Shown here: positions 7,516-15,109 of the stretch, in pieces
Layout: every line of letters starts with the position of its first letter
Numbering within the stretch: the first letter of the stretch is position 1
Assembly (NCBI GenBank): GCA_034440595.1
Contig: JAWXCH010000164.1
Location: forward strand, 1 to 15,633
Reading direction: 5' to 3'
DNA: 15,633 nt
Source: JAWXCH01 sp034440595
Lineage (GTDB): Bacteria > Planctomycetota > Planctomycetia > Pirellulales > JALHPA01
Made by a program: the position numbers and the translations under genes
The notes under the pieces: generated by a model
The model's database searches: none
Seen by the model: the letters and a program-made list of their open reading frames with translations, nothing else
What the model was told of the DNA's origin: nothing

Positions 7516-7616
7516 ACTGCACTGGCAGAGCCAGTGGCACACGGTCAAACACTAATGCGCTACTGCACTGGCAGAGCCAGTGGCACACAGTCCGATATGG
7601 AGAGCCAGTGGCACAC
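7516..7616. repeat. Tandem hairpin repeats: two identical 27-bp copies plus a truncated third
   Basis: Copies at 7516-7542 and 7562-7588 are identical over 27 bases, 46 bases apart start to start. A third, truncated copy at 7601-7616 retains only the last 16 bases. Each full copy carries the hairpin CACTGGC-AGA-GCCAGTG (7-bp perfect stem, 3-base loop) followed by GCACAC. The third copy has lost the left arm. The array ends 6 bases before the stop of the convergent gene at 7623, so it may serve as that gene's transcript end. Three units with unequal spacing and internal symmetry do not make a CRISPR. Confidence 0.85.
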
Positions 7617-7622
7617 TATCCG

Positions 7623-8486
7623 CTAAGGGTTCTTCACGGGTTTCTTCGCAGCAGGCGCACTCTTTTCAGTCGCACTATCTGCGTCTGGATCAAAAACATC
7701 GTCATCTTTACCTGTCCCCTTGCGATTCAAGTCGCGGCGTTTTTCGCGTAGATCTTGCGCATCGCGCACGCTACCCCGTTTGCCTGCGGACTTGGCACCT
7801 TTGGATTTATCACTGGGCGGTTTCAACGGTGCAGCCATTTCGGCTTCGATGGATTGCGCTGCTAGTTCACCTTCGCGGTAATACCACCCCTTGATAGTCA
7901 GCGAATCGCCAATTGACATGAACCGTGGATCGGTGACCGCAACCGGAATCTTCACATCGTCGGCCAACTCGGCTTTCATTTTTCCAATCTGGATATTCTT
8001 TCCTTTGATCGAAGACAACTGGCCAACAACTTTGTACTTCCCGGTTGGTGCGTTATCACGCGGCTTATCGTTAAACGCATCCGCACCTTCTTGGGTGATA
8101 CCTGGCGGATTGGTTACTGGGTCTGGAGTGATGATCGAGATCTCAGCGATCGGCGCGGTAGCCTTGCCGGTGCGATGTTCAAACTCGCCAACCACCATGA
8201 CAATTAACCCTGGCCGCAGAAACTCGACCTCGGCAGTCCCGGTTATTGTGAGCTTGGTGGCTGGGCCAACCTTCACCAGCCACGGCTTGCCGTCAAGCGT
8301 GACTTTCAGTACCTGACCTTGAACCGCTTCCAGTTTCCCCTCGCCCGAGTACTCCATCGCCTGTTGCCGGTTACCAGGCAGTTGCGCAAGCAGCGTGCCA
8401 CTGGACAACACGGCGTACAAGAGCGCTTCGTTCAACAGCAACATTCCAAAACGACGACAACTTCCAACCGCGAATTTGCAGCGCAT
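7623..8486 (-). CDS. Secreted protein of unknown function with two tandem beta-rich modules
   Basis: A 287-residue product; no family is recognised with confidence. The N-terminus has a basic stretch (RCKFAVGSCRR) and a hydrophobic run MLLLNEALLYAVLSSGTLLA, with likely signal peptidase cleavage near LLA-QLPG (about residue 35), so it is probably periplasmic or envelope-located. Two modules follow with a shared rhythm. One runs from GEGKLEAVQGQVLKVTLDGK to about residue 120 and includes LRPGLIVMVVGEF. The other runs from YKVVGQLSSIKGKNIQIGKM to about residue 220 and includes MSIGDSLTIKGWYY. The pattern of short strands, a Gly-rich turn and a late G-(D/L)-x-(L/I)-x-(V/I)-x-G segment suggests OB-like or DUF5666-like folds. 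The tail from about 225 is highly charged, low-complexity and Lys/Pro-rich, ending KKPVKNP. It stands alone, convergent with the repeat region and divergent from panB. Confidence 0.72.
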   Translation of the reverse strand: MRCKFAVGSCRRFGMLLLNEALLYAVLSSGTLLAQLPGNRQQAMEYSGEGKLEAVQGQVLKVTLDGKPWLVKVGPATKLTITGTAEVEFLRPGLIVMVVGEFEHRTGKATAPIAEISIITPDPVTNPPGITQEGADAFNDKPRDNAPTGKYKVVGQLSSIKGKNIQIGKMKAELADDVKIPVAVTDPRFMSIGDSLTIKGWYYREGELAAQSIEAEMAAPLKPPSDKSKGAKSAGKRGSVRDAQDLREKRRDLNRKGTGKDDDVFDPDADSATEKSAPAAKKPVKNP

Positions 8487-8674
8487 ACAATTAACCCGTT
8501 AAAGATTTTTTTGTGCCACTTCTCCCCCCTCAGCATAACCGCTGCCAGTAGTTTGGCGAAGCAAAATCGGCCAAATTGATAGTCGTCTGGCTGTCAAACG
8601 CATCCCCCCAGCGTCCCTGACTGGATACAATGCAGAGATTCCGCAATCAATGGTTATCTCCACAGACTTCCGCT

Positions 8675-9469
8675 ATGTCAGAATCTCGAATCACAGTTCC
8701 GCAATTTGCCGCGTTCAAGGCCGCCGGCCGCAAGATCAGCATGCTGACCGCCTATGACTATCCCATGGCGCAGTTGATCGATGCAGCCGGTATCGAGGCA
8801 ATCCTGGTTGGCGACAGTATGTCGATGGTCGTCCAGGGACACAGCAGCACGCTGCCGGTCACCTTGGACGAGATGATCTACCACGCCGAAATGGTCGGCC
8901 GTGCCGTGCAGCATGCACTGGTCATCGTCGACATGCCGTTTCCGTACACGCATCTTGGCCCATACAAGGCGGTTGAATACGCCGGGCGGATCCTCAAAGA
9001 AACTCGCTGCCAGGCGGTCAAGCTGGAAGGAGGGGCCGAACAGGCCGATGTCATCCATGCACTCGTCTCGGCCGGTATTCCGGTCATGGCACATGTCGGC
9101 TTGCGCCCGCAAAGTGTCAATGTGCTAGGGGGCTACAAAGTCCAGCGCGACGAACAACAGCTCATGGCCGATGCAACCGCCGCACAGGATGCCGGTGCCT
9201 TTGGCGTGGTGCTGGAATGCGTTCCCGCCAGTCTGGCTAAAAAGATCACCGCGGCGCTGCGCGTCCCAACCATCGGCATCGGTGCCGGGCCAGATTGCGA
9301 CGGCCAGGTGCTGGTGATCAATGACCTGCTCGGCCTCACCAGCGGGTACGTGCCAAAATTTGTCAAAGCGTACGCCGATTTGAAGAATGTCATCACTGGT
9401 GCCGTGCAAGCTTATCAGGCCGAGGTCCGCAGCGGTGAGTTTCCCACTCAGGAGTACTACTTCAAGTAA
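8675..9469 (+). CDS. panB: 3-methyl-2-oxobutanoate hydroxymethyltransferase
   Basis: PanB transfers a hydroxymethyl group from 5,10-methylenetetrahydrofolate to 2-oxoisovalerate, giving ketopantoate, the first committed step of pantothenate and CoA synthesis in the cytosol. The 264-residue product matches the family along its length: MLTAYDYPMAQLIDAAG, the metal-binding LVGDSMSMVVQGHSSTLPVT, the second Asp in IVDMPF, VKLEGG (Lys and Glu ligands), AHVGLRPQSVNVLGGYKVQ, VLECVP with the catalytic Glu, IGIGAG and VPKF. The frame is open to an ATG at 8630, but ATG 8675 gives the usual distance to the AYDY motif. A TACAAT box overlapping the upstream ATG would place that one before transcription starts. 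Neither start has a good ribosome site. The DUF255 gene follows after 38 bases, so they are probably cotranscribed. Confidence 0.95.
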   Translation: MSESRITVPQFAAFKAAGRKISMLTAYDYPMAQLIDAAGIEAILVGDSMSMVVQGHSSTLPVTLDEMIYHAEMVGRAVQHALVIVDMPFPYTHLGPYKAVEYAGRILKETRCQAVKLEGGAEQADVIHALVSAGIPVMAHVGLRPQSVNVLGGYKVQRDEQQLMADATAAQDAGAFGVVLECVPASLAKKITAALRVPTIGIGAGPDCDGQVLVINDLLGLTSGYVPKFVKAYADLKNVITGAVQAYQAEVRSGEFPTQEYYFK

Positions 9470-9507
9470 ATCTGCTCGGCAGTCGCAATCATTCATTCAG
9501 GACGAAT

Positions 9508-11631
9508 ATGAATCGCCTACAACACGAGACCAGCCCGTACCTGCTTCAGCATCAGAATAACCCTGTCGACTGGTATCCTTGGGGGCCAGAGGCACTGGGT
9601 CGTGCCCGCGACGAGAACAAACCGATCTTTCTTTCGATCGGGTACTCGGCCTGTCACTGGTGTCATGTGATGGAGCATGAGAGTTTTGAGAACGAGCAGA
9701 TCGCCAGCTTGATGAATCAGCATTTCATCAATATCAAGGTCGATCGTGAGGAACGCCCCGACCTGGACGCCATCTACATGCAGGCGGTTCAACTGATGAC
9801 ACAGCGCGGTGGCTGGCCGATGTCGGTCTTTTTGACGCCCGATTTGCAGCCGTTCTATGGGGGGACCTATTATCCGCCTACCGCGCGGATGGGCATGCCC
9901 GGTTTCGATCAGATTTTGCTGGGAGTGGCTGATTTTTGGCAAAACAAGCGCGATCAGGTGGTCGCACAGGCAGCCGAGCTAACCGGCCACCTGCGCGCGT
10001 CAGTGACACCTGCCGCCGGTGAGATTGAATTGTCGGATCAGTTGCTGCATGCAGCAGGCACCGAACTGCAACGGAACTTTGATGCTCGGCATGGTGGCTT
10101 TGGTGGCGCGCCAAAATTTCCGCACCCGATGGATTTGCGGCTGTTGGCACGGCTATCAAAACGTGCGATGTCAGTTCGCGGCAGTCAGCGCGATACGCTG
10201 TTGCAGATATTGACTCACACGCTGGACAAGATGGGGGCAGGAGGCATCTACGATCAACTCGGTGGTGGTTTTCATCGCTACTCGGTCGACGAGCGCTGGC
10301 TGGTGCCGCATTTTGAAAAGATGCTGTATGACAATGCACTGTTGATCAATGCCTATCTGGATGGATATCTGGTGACCGGAAACGCAGAATATGCACGGAT
10401 CGTTCGCGAGACGATCGGGTACGTATTGCGCGACATGAACGACCCCGCCGGCGGTTTTTACAGTACTGAAGACGCCGATAGCGAAGGACACGAAGGGAAA
10501 GTTTATGTGTGGACACCGGCCGAAATCGAACAGGTTCTCGGTGCCGACCGTGCCGCGACGTTTTGTTACGTGTACGATGTCAGCGAAGAGGGTAACTTCG
10601 AAGAGACGAACATCCTCAACCTCCCCAAGACACTCCAGCAGTGTGCGGCGATTCGCAAGCTCGATATCGAGACACTGAAGCAGCAACTGGCCGAAGACCG
10701 CTGCAAACTGTTTGGCGAACGGGAAAAACGAGTCCGACCTGGTCGCGACGACAAAGTCCTCGTCGCCTGGAACGGGCTGATGATCGATGCCCTGGCTCAG
10801 GCGGCGACGGTGCTGGATGAACCTCGCTATTTGCAGGCGGCGACTGCTGCGGCGGATTTTATTCTGACACAAATGCGCCGCACCGATGGCCGGCTGTTGC
10901 ACACCTGGCGCGGTGATGTTGCCAAACTGGACGCCTATTTGGACGATTATTCCTGCCTGATCAACGGTCTGGTCAGCCTTTACGAAGCGAGCTTTAATGA
11001 ACGCTTCATCAGTGCCGCGACGGAACTGGCCGATCAGATGCTTGCGCATTTTTCCGATCTAGACGGAGGTGGATTCTTCTTCACCGCCGATGACCATGAG
11101 GAATTGATCGCGCGGCAAAAGGATATGCAGGACAGCGCCACGCCAAGCGGAAACTCGATGGCGGCCACGGCGCTGCTACGTCTTGGCAAACTCACCGGGC
11201 GAACCGAATACCTGACCGCCGCCGAGGGAGCGATTCGCGCCGCAGCGACCTTGATGCAACGCTACCCCAGCGCGGCCGGTCAAATGCTGCTGGCGCTCGA
11301 CATGTATTTAGGTCCAACATTTGAGTTGGTGCTGTTGGCTGATCGGTCCGAGAAATCGACGCAGACGATTCTGGCAGAGTTGCACCGGCGGTTTATTCCG
11401 AACAAGGTCGTCGCACTGCGCGACGGAACGCAAGTAATTCCGGCTAGCGGAATTCGCGACGAAGGCCCCCCGGCGATGCCGCTCGATCCGCTCTTCGCCG
11501 GGCGAGCACAGCAAAACGGCCAGCCGACGCTTTATCTTTGCCAGGACTTTGCCTGTCAGGAGCCGGTATTAGGAGAACAAGCAATTCTAGCGGTATGGGA
11601 ACGGTTGAGCGGAGTAGCCGCGCGAGTGTGA
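9508..11631 (+). CDS. DUF255 thioredoxin-domain protein (YyaL/SPATA20 family)
   Basis: A 707-residue protein, typical of the family, widespread and of uncertain function. The N-terminal thioredoxin-like domain begins with the hallmark LQHETSPYLLQHQNNPVDWY and has a CxxC centre in SACHWCHVM (Cys49 and Cys52). It continues with VDREERPDLDAIYM and the cis-proline region GGWPMSVFLTPD with PFYGGTYYPP. From about residue 190 the rest is an alpha/alpha-toroid (six-hairpin glycosidase-like) domain, with HGGFGGAPKFPHP, DQLGGGFHRYSVDERWLVPHFEKML, YSTEDADSEG, DDKVLVAWNGLMIDALAQA and LDDYSCLINGL. There is no signal peptide, so it is likely cytosolic. AGGA 5 bases before ATG 9508 supports the start. It lies 38 bases after panB and is convergent with the sulfatase gene, with only 12 bases between the stops. 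A redox role is suggested by CxxC but unproven. Confidence 0.93.
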   Translation: MNRLQHETSPYLLQHQNNPVDWYPWGPEALGRARDENKPIFLSIGYSACHWCHVMEHESFENEQIASLMNQHFINIKVDREERPDLDAIYMQAVQLMTQRGGWPMSVFLTPDLQPFYGGTYYPPTARMGMPGFDQILLGVADFWQNKRDQVVAQAAELTGHLRASVTPAAGEIELSDQLLHAAGTELQRNFDARHGGFGGAPKFPHPMDLRLLARLSKRAMSVRGSQRDTLLQILTHTLDKMGAGGIYDQLGGGFHRYSVDERWLVPHFEKMLYDNALLINAYLDGYLVTGNAEYARIVRETIGYVLRDMNDPAGGFYSTEDADSEGHEGKVYVWTPAEIEQVLGADRAATFCYVYDVSEEGNFEETNILNLPKTLQQCAAIRKLDIETLKQQLAEDRCKLFGEREKRVRPGRDDKVLVAWNGLMIDALAQAATVLDEPRYLQAATAAADFILTQMRRTDGRLLHTWRGDVAKLDAYLDDYSCLINGLVSLYEASFNERFISAATELADQMLAHFSDLDGGGFFFTADDHEELIARQKDMQDSATPSGNSMAATALLRLGKLTGRTEYLTAAEGAIRAAATLMQRYPSAAGQMLLALDMYLGPTFELVLLADRSEKSTQTILAELHRRFIPNKVVALRDGTQVIPASGIRDEGPPAMPLDPLFAGRAQQNGQPTLYLCQDFACQEPVLGEQAILAVWERLSGVAARV

Positions 11632-11690
11632 GGAACACTTCCCTCACCCGCCGCTGGGGCGTCGACCTCTCCCGCGCGCGGGAGAGGTGA
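11628..11690. repeat. Palindromic repeat at the convergent gene ends, including a 24-bp perfect palindrome
   Basis: ACCTCTCCCGCG and its exact complement CGCGGGAGAGGT adjoin at 11665-11688, a 24-bp perfect palindrome. It is linked by a GC-rich stretch to CCCTCACCCGCC at 11641-11652. A small hairpin GTGAGG/CCTCAC (11628-11633 and 11642-11647) contains both stop codons of the converging DUF255 and sulfatase genes. The element lies inside the sulfatase reading frame and encodes its last residues. It may act as a bidirectional transcript end, though no T-run follows. Confidence 0.7.
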
Positions 11691-13113
11691 ATTTCGATGC
11701 CCCTTCCTTCTTCACTGCAGCCGGTCGCTCGGCCCATGCCGCCGGAACATTCTTCTCATTCCACTTGTCCCACTTGGCTTGCAACTCCGCCACAATCTCT
11801 GGGTGCTTACTGGCCAGATCCTTTGTCTCGCCAATGTCGTTTTCCAGATCAAAGAGTTGAGCAGCCGGTTTGTCCTGCGTCGATTGCTCACTCTTAGTCC
11901 GGCGCAGATCGGCGTCGTATCGGACCAGCTTCCACTTGCCGCGACGGATTGCCATCTGATCTCCGAACCGCCAATACAGCGCCTCGTGCGGTGGCTCCTT
12001 CGTCTTGCCCGTCAACAGCGACAATAGGTTGACTCCTTCCAACTCAGGCGATTGAGATAGATCCACGCCCGCCGCAGCTAGTGCTGTTGGTAAAATGTCG
12101 AGTTGAATGATCGGCTGGTTCAAGACTTGTCCAGCGGGGACCGTCCCTTTCCAGCTAACGACAAATGGCACACGGACGCCACCTTCCAATGTTTGTTTCT
12201 TCGAGCCGCGTAGTGGCAGATTGTTTGAGCCATTGAGCGTGGTTCCGACGACACTGGGACCACCATTGTCACTCAGAAAAAAGATCAGCGTCTTTTCTTC
12301 GAGCTTGTCTTTCTTGAGTGCTGCCATAACACTACCGACCGCATCGTCCATAGCCGATGTCATTGCCGCGTAGGCACGGCGTCGTTGGTCCTTGATCGAG
12401 GCAAACTTTTCGAGCCGCTCTGGATTAGCTTCCATCGGCGTATGGACGGCGTTAAACGACAGGTACAGAAAGAACGGCTCTTTCTGATGGCGGTCGATGA
12501 ACGAAACCGCTTCGCGCGCGAATGCGTCCGTCAGGTAAGCCGTTTCGCGAACGGGTTCGGTTCCGCGCAGAATGTTCGGTATTGACCCATCCTTCTCGGC
12601 CGGCAAGTACTCATTCGCTCCCCACAAAAAACCATAGAACTCATCGAAGCCGCGCTTCTGTGGATGAAATCGCGGTGCCAAGCCGAGATGCCCCTTGCCG
12701 ATCATGCCCGTTGCGTAGCCCGCGGCATTCAGCCGATCGGCGATGGTTTTCTCAGTAAGCGGCAGCCCCACTTCGCTATGTGCGGGGAACTTGCCCGGAT
12801 TGAACTCATGCCCAAAGCGCGTTTGATATCGGCCAGTCAATAGTCCGGCTCGCGTCGGGCTGCAATATGGCCCCGACACGTAACCGCTGGTGAATCGCGT
12901 TCCGCTGGCGGCCAGCGCGTCCAAGTGTGGAGTGGGAATATCTTTGCACCCCTGAAATCCAAGATCAGAGTACCCGAGATCATCGGCCAGGATGACAATG
13001 ATGTTGGGTTTAGCGATGTTGAGTTTGACGGGTTCGGCCGCCGACAGATCGTTGATTGGTAGAGCTACTAGCGCCAGTAGAATCAGTCCGATGAGTAGGA
13101 ACTGTTTGAGCAT
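11644..13113 (-). CDS. Secreted Cys-type sulfatase (arylsulfatase A-like)
   Basis: A hydrolase of sulfate esters, likely exported and acting on sulfated polysaccharides or similar substrates. The product is 489 residues from ATG 13113, which has AAGG 7 bases before it. The signal peptide MLKQFLLIGLILLALVALP runs to a likely cut after DLSAA (about 26). Metal ligands begin in ILADDLGYSDLG (Asp44, Asp45). The formylglycine signature is CSPTRAGLLTGR with Cys84, so a maturation enzyme is needed. Further marks are IGKGHLG (usual GKWHLG), NAVHTPMEANP, FLSDNGG, LRGSKKQTLEGGVRVPF, LDILPT and ALYWRFGDQMAIRRGKWKLV. The C-terminal residues SPARGRGRRPSGG come from an intergenic-type repeat. The frame continues upstream to 13311 but overlaps the neighbouring gene and lacks family match. 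It is 37 bases after the HExxH gene, probably one operon. Substrate is unknown. Confidence 0.95.
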   Translation of the reverse strand: MLKQFLLIGLILLALVALPINDLSAAEPVKLNIAKPNIIVILADDLGYSDLGFQGCKDIPTPHLDALAASGTRFTSGYVSGPYCSPTRAGLLTGRYQTRFGHEFNPGKFPAHSEVGLPLTEKTIADRLNAAGYATGMIGKGHLGLAPRFHPQKRGFDEFYGFLWGANEYLPAEKDGSIPNILRGTEPVRETAYLTDAFAREAVSFIDRHQKEPFFLYLSFNAVHTPMEANPERLEKFASIKDQRRRAYAAMTSAMDDAVGSVMAALKKDKLEEKTLIFFLSDNGGPSVVGTTLNGSNNLPLRGSKKQTLEGGVRVPFVVSWKGTVPAGQVLNQPIIQLDILPTALAAAGVDLSQSPELEGVNLLSLLTGKTKEPPHEALYWRFGDQMAIRRGKWKLVRYDADLRRTKSEQSTQDKPAAQLFDLENDIGETKDLASKHPEIVAELQAKWDKWNEKNVPAAWAERPAAVKKEGASKFTSPARGRGRRPSGG

Positions 13114-13150
13114 TAGGAAACCTTGGTGCGAGAAATCTGTGAGTAGTTCG

Positions 13151-13906
13151 TCAGTGTCTAGTATTCTTCGGATTGAACGTCGAGTCCCCCGTTTTCTCCA
13201 AGTATCGCAGGCTCTGTTTGAAACAGCAACTAGCGTCACTCCGCAAGTGTCTGGCCAAAACCGTTTTTCGCTCGCCACGCAACCATGCCGCATGAGCCAT
13301 CGCGTACCCATACATCGGCGCGGTCATGTATTCTGGTTTCCCAGGAGTACCATCTGGCCACTGCGAAAAATCGCTGAGCCAACTGCGCGGCGCATTGGCT
13401 AGGAATACACCCAGTCCATGGAACACGACGGTCAGATCGGTCAGCAGTTCATGGTCGAACTCGTCTCCATAGAGGCGATCTTCACCAAGCAAGCGATGGT
13501 GTGCCAGTTCGTGTGCCAGAATACCGACCAGAGGAAGCGGATCTTCAATTTCAGATAGTTTTAGGTGGATGATTACCCGCTCGCCATCGTTGTCATAGAG
13601 ACCAGCCATGGCGGCGACTGCGTGCCCCTGACCGTTGACTAAAAACGGCGTTGTTCCCTGGAAGAAGTTCAACTCCGGAAGCGGCTCAGGTATATCCATG
13701 TAGCGGCAGATCCGCTCGTACATCGCCTGGACTGATTCCACCGATTTATCGAAGCGGTCGGGAAAGAACTCCGCCAGTGGCAATATCACCGCGCGGCGGA
13801 GAAAAACGTCGTAACCGAACTGCTTGCCGAGCCAATGCAGTCGGTCCTCGATCCAATCCTTGGTGATCTGATCGACAGGGCACTTTGCGGAGAACATGCC
13901 GAACAT
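13151..13906 (-). CDS. Predicted zincin-like metallopeptidase of unknown family
   Basis: A 251-residue protein from ATG 13906; a GTG at 13912 would add two residues, and neither has a clear ribosome site. The central feature is VGILAHELAHHRLLG, an HExxH zinc-peptidase motif (about 132-136). It is followed 17-21 residues later by DHELLTDLTVVFHG, which could supply a third ligand (Glu or Asp) as in gluzincins. There is no signal peptide, so it should be cytosolic. Other notable stretches are CPVDQITKDWIEDRLHWLG near the start, ILPLAEFFPDRFD, and APMYGYAMAHAAWLRGE near the end. I recall proteins of this general pattern as uncharacterised in planctomycetes and some other bacteria, but name no family. 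It precedes the sulfatase by 37 bases on the same strand. Peptidase activity is inferred from the motif only. Confidence 0.8.
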   Translation of the reverse strand: MFGMFSAKCPVDQITKDWIEDRLHWLGKQFGYDVFLRRAVILPLAEFFPDRFDKSVESVQAMYERICRYMDIPEPLPELNFFQGTTPFLVNGQGHAVAAMAGLYDNDGERVIIHLKLSEIEDPLPLVGILAHELAHHRLLGEDRLYGDEFDHELLTDLTVVFHGLGVFLANAPRSWLSDFSQWPDGTPGKPEYMTAPMYGYAMAHAAWLRGERKTVLARHLRSDASCCFKQSLRYLEKTGDSTFNPKNTRH

Positions 13907-14030
13907 AGTCACACATTCAAAACGGTGATTGAAATTGAACTGCCGCTGTTGTGTAATCTAGACGCTTGCCGATTGAGATTTATCGTACTTCACCGTAACA
14001 GTAAAGCCAAGCTTGGGAGGAATTCTGTTC

Positions 14031-14062
14031 TGAGGTAGAAGCGTGCTCCGATGGCTACCTCA
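14031..14062. repeat. Short inverted repeat downstream of the HEAT-like gene
   Basis: TGAGGTAG (14031-14038) and CTACCTCA (14055-14062) are perfect 8-bp complements around a 16-base loop, about 30 bases after the stop of the gene ending at 14094. No T-run follows, so a terminator role is doubtful. A 10-bp palindrome CCAAGCTTGG lies at 14007-14016. Nothing else is recognised between 13907 and 14093. Confidence 0.35.
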
Positions 14063-14093
14063 AAGTAGAAGAGTTTCCGCTGCCTAGGGAGAA

Positions 14094-15044
14094 TCAATTT
14101 GACGGCGAAGTCAGTTGCTTTAACTCCTGAATTCGTGCAGACCAAGTATCAGAATCCGCGCGGCAGTCATCCTGAAACAAACGCAGAGCATCATGCCGTC
14201 CGTCGGACCAACTCCTGCTGAGGTCATCAGCCGTAGCAAGCAGGGCGGGAACCTGAGCAGAGTGGTTTTGGCAAACTTCTAGATAGCCTTTCCGCAATGC
14301 ATGAATGCAGAGCTGTCGAACACCGATGTGAGGATCCGTTCTAAGTCCGACTAAAAGTTCCATTGCTTCTAGCTTATCATTCGTGCTCATTCTCTCGTGC
14401 ATGAACTCGAAGTAGCTGATTGCCTGCGCGCGGACGACAGCCACCGGATGGACTGTTGATTTACGAAAGGTTTCCCGTGACCATGTCTTACCACGCTCCA
14501 GGCATACGATAGGGAAACCGGCGATGAAAGGATCGGTTTCCTCTGCTAAATCGCTCAGAACCTCCAGCGTATCACTGGTCAAATGTTCTGTCGCATGTTG
14601 ATTAAAACTACTGGCAACGGCATCCAGTGAGGCCAGCCGAATTTCCGGTCGATCACTGAACATGAATTGCCTGGCCTGATCCTTTGAAGAATTGAGATGA
14701 ACTACGATCAATTTGCGAGTTTGATAAACATCACCTCCGCAAGCATCCAGAGAAATCCAAGTTGATCCTGTGTAATCGTAAAAAATGCCGTCACTGCTTT
14801 TGATTTCTCCCAACGATGGGTAGTAGTAGATGATCGGCTCGGCACCACTGGTCAGGCCCGGTTTTGACTGAAGCTTTCTAATTTTGTATTTGAGCAAAAC
14901 GTCAGATAAGGACTCGGGTTTCAATCCATCGCCATACAACGGCAATAGTAGCCATAACAAAAAGATGAAGAGAGCAAGACTCAACACCGCAAACCGGAAA
15001 GGAGGATTACGAGTCATCCGAAAAAAATTTGCATCGGAGTCCAT
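14094..15044 (-). CDS. Single-pass membrane protein with HEAT-like helical region, function unknown
   Basis: A 316-residue product from ATG 15044. One strongly hydrophobic segment, FAVLSLALFIFLLWLLLPLY (about 18-37), follows a short basic N-terminus (RMTRNPPFRF), so the bulk is probably periplasmic. The middle (about 45-115) is of unknown type. From about 135 on, short helical pairs with patterns such as RPEIRLASLDAVASS, HPVAVVRAQAISYFEF and DPHIGVRQLCIHALRKG are typical of HEAT-like repeats, which usually bind proteins. The frame is open to an ATG at 15095, but a TATAAT at 15104-15109 would put that ATG almost at the transcript start. ATG 15044, with GGGAA a few bases upstream, is preferred. 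By eye this gene is more A/T-rich than its neighbours. It lies between the RND pump fragment and the HExxH gene. Confidence 0.7.
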   Translation of the reverse strand: MDSDANFFRMTRNPPFRFAVLSLALFIFLLWLLLPLYGDGLKPESLSDVLLKYKIRKLQSKPGLTSGAEPIIYYYPSLGEIKSSDGIFYDYTGSTWISLDACGGDVYQTRKLIVVHLNSSKDQARQFMFSDRPEIRLASLDAVASSFNQHATEHLTSDTLEVLSDLAEETDPFIAGFPIVCLERGKTWSRETFRKSTVHPVAVVRAQAISYFEFMHERMSTNDKLEAMELLVGLRTDPHIGVRQLCIHALRKGYLEVCQNHSAQVPALLATADDLSRSWSDGRHDALRLFQDDCRADSDTWSARIQELKQLTSPSN

Positions 15045-15103
15045 TGTACGTTCCCAATATAGAGAGGCCCTGAGCGTGATACAGCGAGTAACCATCGCTA
15101 CCG

Positions 15104-15109
15104 ATTATA
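15104..15109 (-). promoter_or_regulatory. Candidate -10 box ahead of the HEAT-like gene
   Basis: The minus strand reads a perfect TATAAT here. No good -35 is seen 16-18 bp upstream. A nearly symmetric CAATCA-GT-TGATTG lies further upstream at 15144-15157 and could be an operator. Transcription starting near 15097 leaves about 53 bases of leader to ATG 15044. Confidence 0.35.

Noticed and set aside
7516..7616. Possible CRISPR array
   Set aside because: Only two full units and one partial, unequal spacing (46 and 28 bases), strongly self-complementary units, and no cas genes nearby.
8630..8674. Earlier ATG for panB
   Set aside because: It would make the N-terminus longer than usual, and a TACAAT box overlaps that ATG.
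8487..8674. Riboswitch or small RNA ahead of panB
   Set aside because: No conserved riboswitch core or strong hairpin with T-run could be seen; only a TTAAC-CC-GTTAA repeat at 8491-8502.
10171..11049. Minus-strand open frame of about 290 codons
   Set aside because: It is fully antisense to the DUF255 gene and its translation is rich in Q, R and H without domain features.
13114..13311. N-terminal extension of the sulfatase
   Set aside because: It would run into the HExxH gene and precede a perfect signal peptide; ATG 13113 has a ribosome site.
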